Positions 12,135 to 13,342 of a stretch of DNA of 13,342 nucleotides are shown here, one piece after another (the first letter of the stretch is position 1; each line of letters opens with the position of its first letter). The DNA comes from an uncultured Clostridia bacterium (GTDB taxonomy: Bacteria; Bacillota; Clostridia; Oscillospirales; Acutalibacteraceae): contig CAUCSW010000004.1 in assembly GCA_958445555.1 (NCBI GenBank), positions 1-13,342 of the forward strand, in the 5' to 3' direction. The notes under the pieces were generated by a model that made no database searches, was not told the DNA's origin, and saw only the letters and a list, made by a program, of their open reading frames with translations. The position numbers were made by a program, and so were the translations under genes.

Positions 12135-13342
12135 ATGAACTACAAAAGCACAAGAAATTCTAATGTTTCGGTGACCTCGGCGGAAGCGATAGCCGAAGGA
12201 ATATCCCCCGACGGCGGACTGTATCTGCCCGAGATTATACCCTCATTTACCGAGGCGGAGCTTGACAGACTTGCCGATGAAGATTATATCGGCAGAGCAA
12301 AAACCGTACTTTCGAAATTTCTTACCGATTATACCGAAGATGAGATCGACACTTGTGTCAGGAATGCTTATACGGGCACATTTGACAATGATGAGCCTGC
12401 TCCGCTTGCCCGCCTGAATGACAATGAATATGTCCTTGAATTATGGCACGGTCCTACCTGTGCCTTCAAGGATCTTGCGCTGCAGCTCTTGCCTTATCTT
12501 ATGACTACCGCGGTAAAAAAGACGGGCGGTAAAAAAACAGTCATCCTCGTTGCCACCTCCGGTGATACAGGCAAGGCGGCGCTTGAAGGATTCAAAGATG
12601 TGGACGGAACCGATATAATCGTCTTTTACCCGTCGGACGGTGTCAGCGATATGCAAAAGCTCCAAATGCAGACCCAGCGCGGAAAGAATGTTATGGTGTG
12701 TGCGATAAAGGGCAATTTTGATGACGCACAAACGGGAGTAAAAAGAATATTTACCGATAAGGAAATGTGCGACAGACTCGATTCGGCGGGATATGCATTT
12801 TCGAGCGCCAATTCAATAAACTGGGGAAGACTGGTCCCACAGATCGTTTACTATGTCTCGCTTTACTGTGACTTGAAGAAGAGCGGTGCCGACATCAAAG
12901 ACGGCTTTAATGTGGTAGTCCCCACGGGCAACTTCGGGAATATTCTTGCGGCATACTATGCCAAAAGAATGGGCATTCCGATCGCAAAGCTCATATGCGC
13001 ATCGAACGCCAACAATGTACTTACCGAATTCATAAACACCGGAGTATACAATAAAAACCGTAAGTTCCATACCACATTTTCCCCCTCAATGGATATACTG
13101 GTCTCAAGTAATCTCGAAAGGTTGTTGTACCTCTTGTGCGGATGCTCGGACAAGGTGAATTCCGAGCTCCAGAAGGAGCTTTCAACGGTAGGTGAATACA
13201 CTGTGTCGCCTGATGTCGAGAAGGCGATAAGATCAGACTTTGCTGCCGATTGGTGCTCGGATGACGAAACCCTTGAAGCCATAAAGAAATATTTTGATGA
13301 GTACGGATATCTTTGCGATACCCATACTGCCGTTGCGGCGGG
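12135..13342 (+). CDS. thrC: Threonine synthase (3' truncated)
   Basis: PLP enzyme converting O-phosphohomoserine to threonine, the last step of threonine biosynthesis. About 402 codons are seen before the window ends, out of roughly 490-500 usual for this type. The N-terminus MNYKSTRNSNVSVTSAEAIA and the EGISPDGGLYLPE stretch are hallmarks of the fungal/enterobacterial-like ThrC class. The PLP lysine is in LWHGPTCAFKDLALQLLP (Lys112), and the substrate/phosphate loop is ATSGDTGKAALEGF. Later come SSANSINWGRLVPQ, PTGNFGN and SNANNVLTEF, all family-typical. ATG 12135 is used because the only nearby alternative (ATG 12130) hits a stop after two codons. The ribosome binding site GAAAGG (12119-12124) is modest. 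The frame is open to the edge. Confidence 0.95.
   Translation, partial: MNYKSTRNSNVSVTSAEAIAEGISPDGGLYLPEIIPSFTEAELDRLADEDYIGRAKTVLSKFLTDYTEDEIDTCVRNAYTGTFDNDEPAPLARLNDNEYVLELWHGPTCAFKDLALQLLPYLMTTAVKKTGGKKTVILVATSGDTGKAALEGFKDVDGTDIIVFYPSDGVSDMQKLQMQTQRGKNVMVCAIKGNFDDAQTGVKRIFTDKEMCDRLDSAGYAFSSANSINWGRLVPQIVYYVSLYCDLKKSGADIKDGFNVVVPTGNFGNILAAYYAKRMGIPIAKLICASNANNVLTEFINTGVYNKNRKFHTTFSPSMDILVSSNLERLLYLLCGCSDKVNSELQKELSTVGEYTVSPDVEKAIRSDFAADWCSDDETLEAIKKYFDEYGYLCDTHTAVAA

Overview
The window suggests a low-GC-phylum (Firmicutes) Clostridia genome of roughly balanced base composition, most likely an uncultured Oscillospirales/Ruminococcaceae-type gut bacterium. This is inferred from gene order and protein families, not from a marker phylogeny. 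All twelve protein genes are on the + strand. No tRNA, rRNA, CRISPR array, transposase or phage gene was found.

Layout: (1) bases 1-812 hold the 3' part of a class V aminotransferase / cysteine desulfurase-like gene. It is followed by a non-coding stretch with a 16-bp inverted repeat and a strong intrinsic terminator near 1055-1106. (2) A sigma-A-type promoter at 1130-1157 and a roughly 205-nt, potentially three-way-folded leader precede cdaA and cdaR, the membrane diadenylate cyclase and its YbbR-domain regulator. The usual third partner, glmM, is absent. (3) A second promoter at 3695-3723 precedes a small membrane-anchored protein of unknown function, recD2 (helicase), comF (phosphoribosyltransferase-like) and a divergent mreB-like actin. 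Overlapping or close spacing suggests one transcript. (4) rplS (ribosomal protein L19) is a self-contained unit with a near-consensus promoter, a structured leader and a textbook terminator. (5) lepB-rbgA-rnhB-yraN form a tightly packed operon for protein export, 50S assembly and nucleic-acid processing, the arrangement commonly seen next to rplS in Firmicutes. (6) A 376-bp gap carries a large compound inverted repeat (25-bp perfect arms plus nested hairpins). It is followed by thrC (threonine synthase), which runs off the right edge.

Most of the coding content is ordinary housekeeping. The unusual material is largely non-coding: the cdaA leader, the compound repeat upstream of thrC, and smaller inverted repeats at 896-1013, 3622-3687 and 8995-9068. 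Other points of note are the degenerate 12-bp tandem repeat that encodes a Ser/Asn/Asp-rich cytosolic tail on signal peptidase, the small unknown membrane protein ahead of recD2, and the divergent actin. I see no convincing new multi-gene system.
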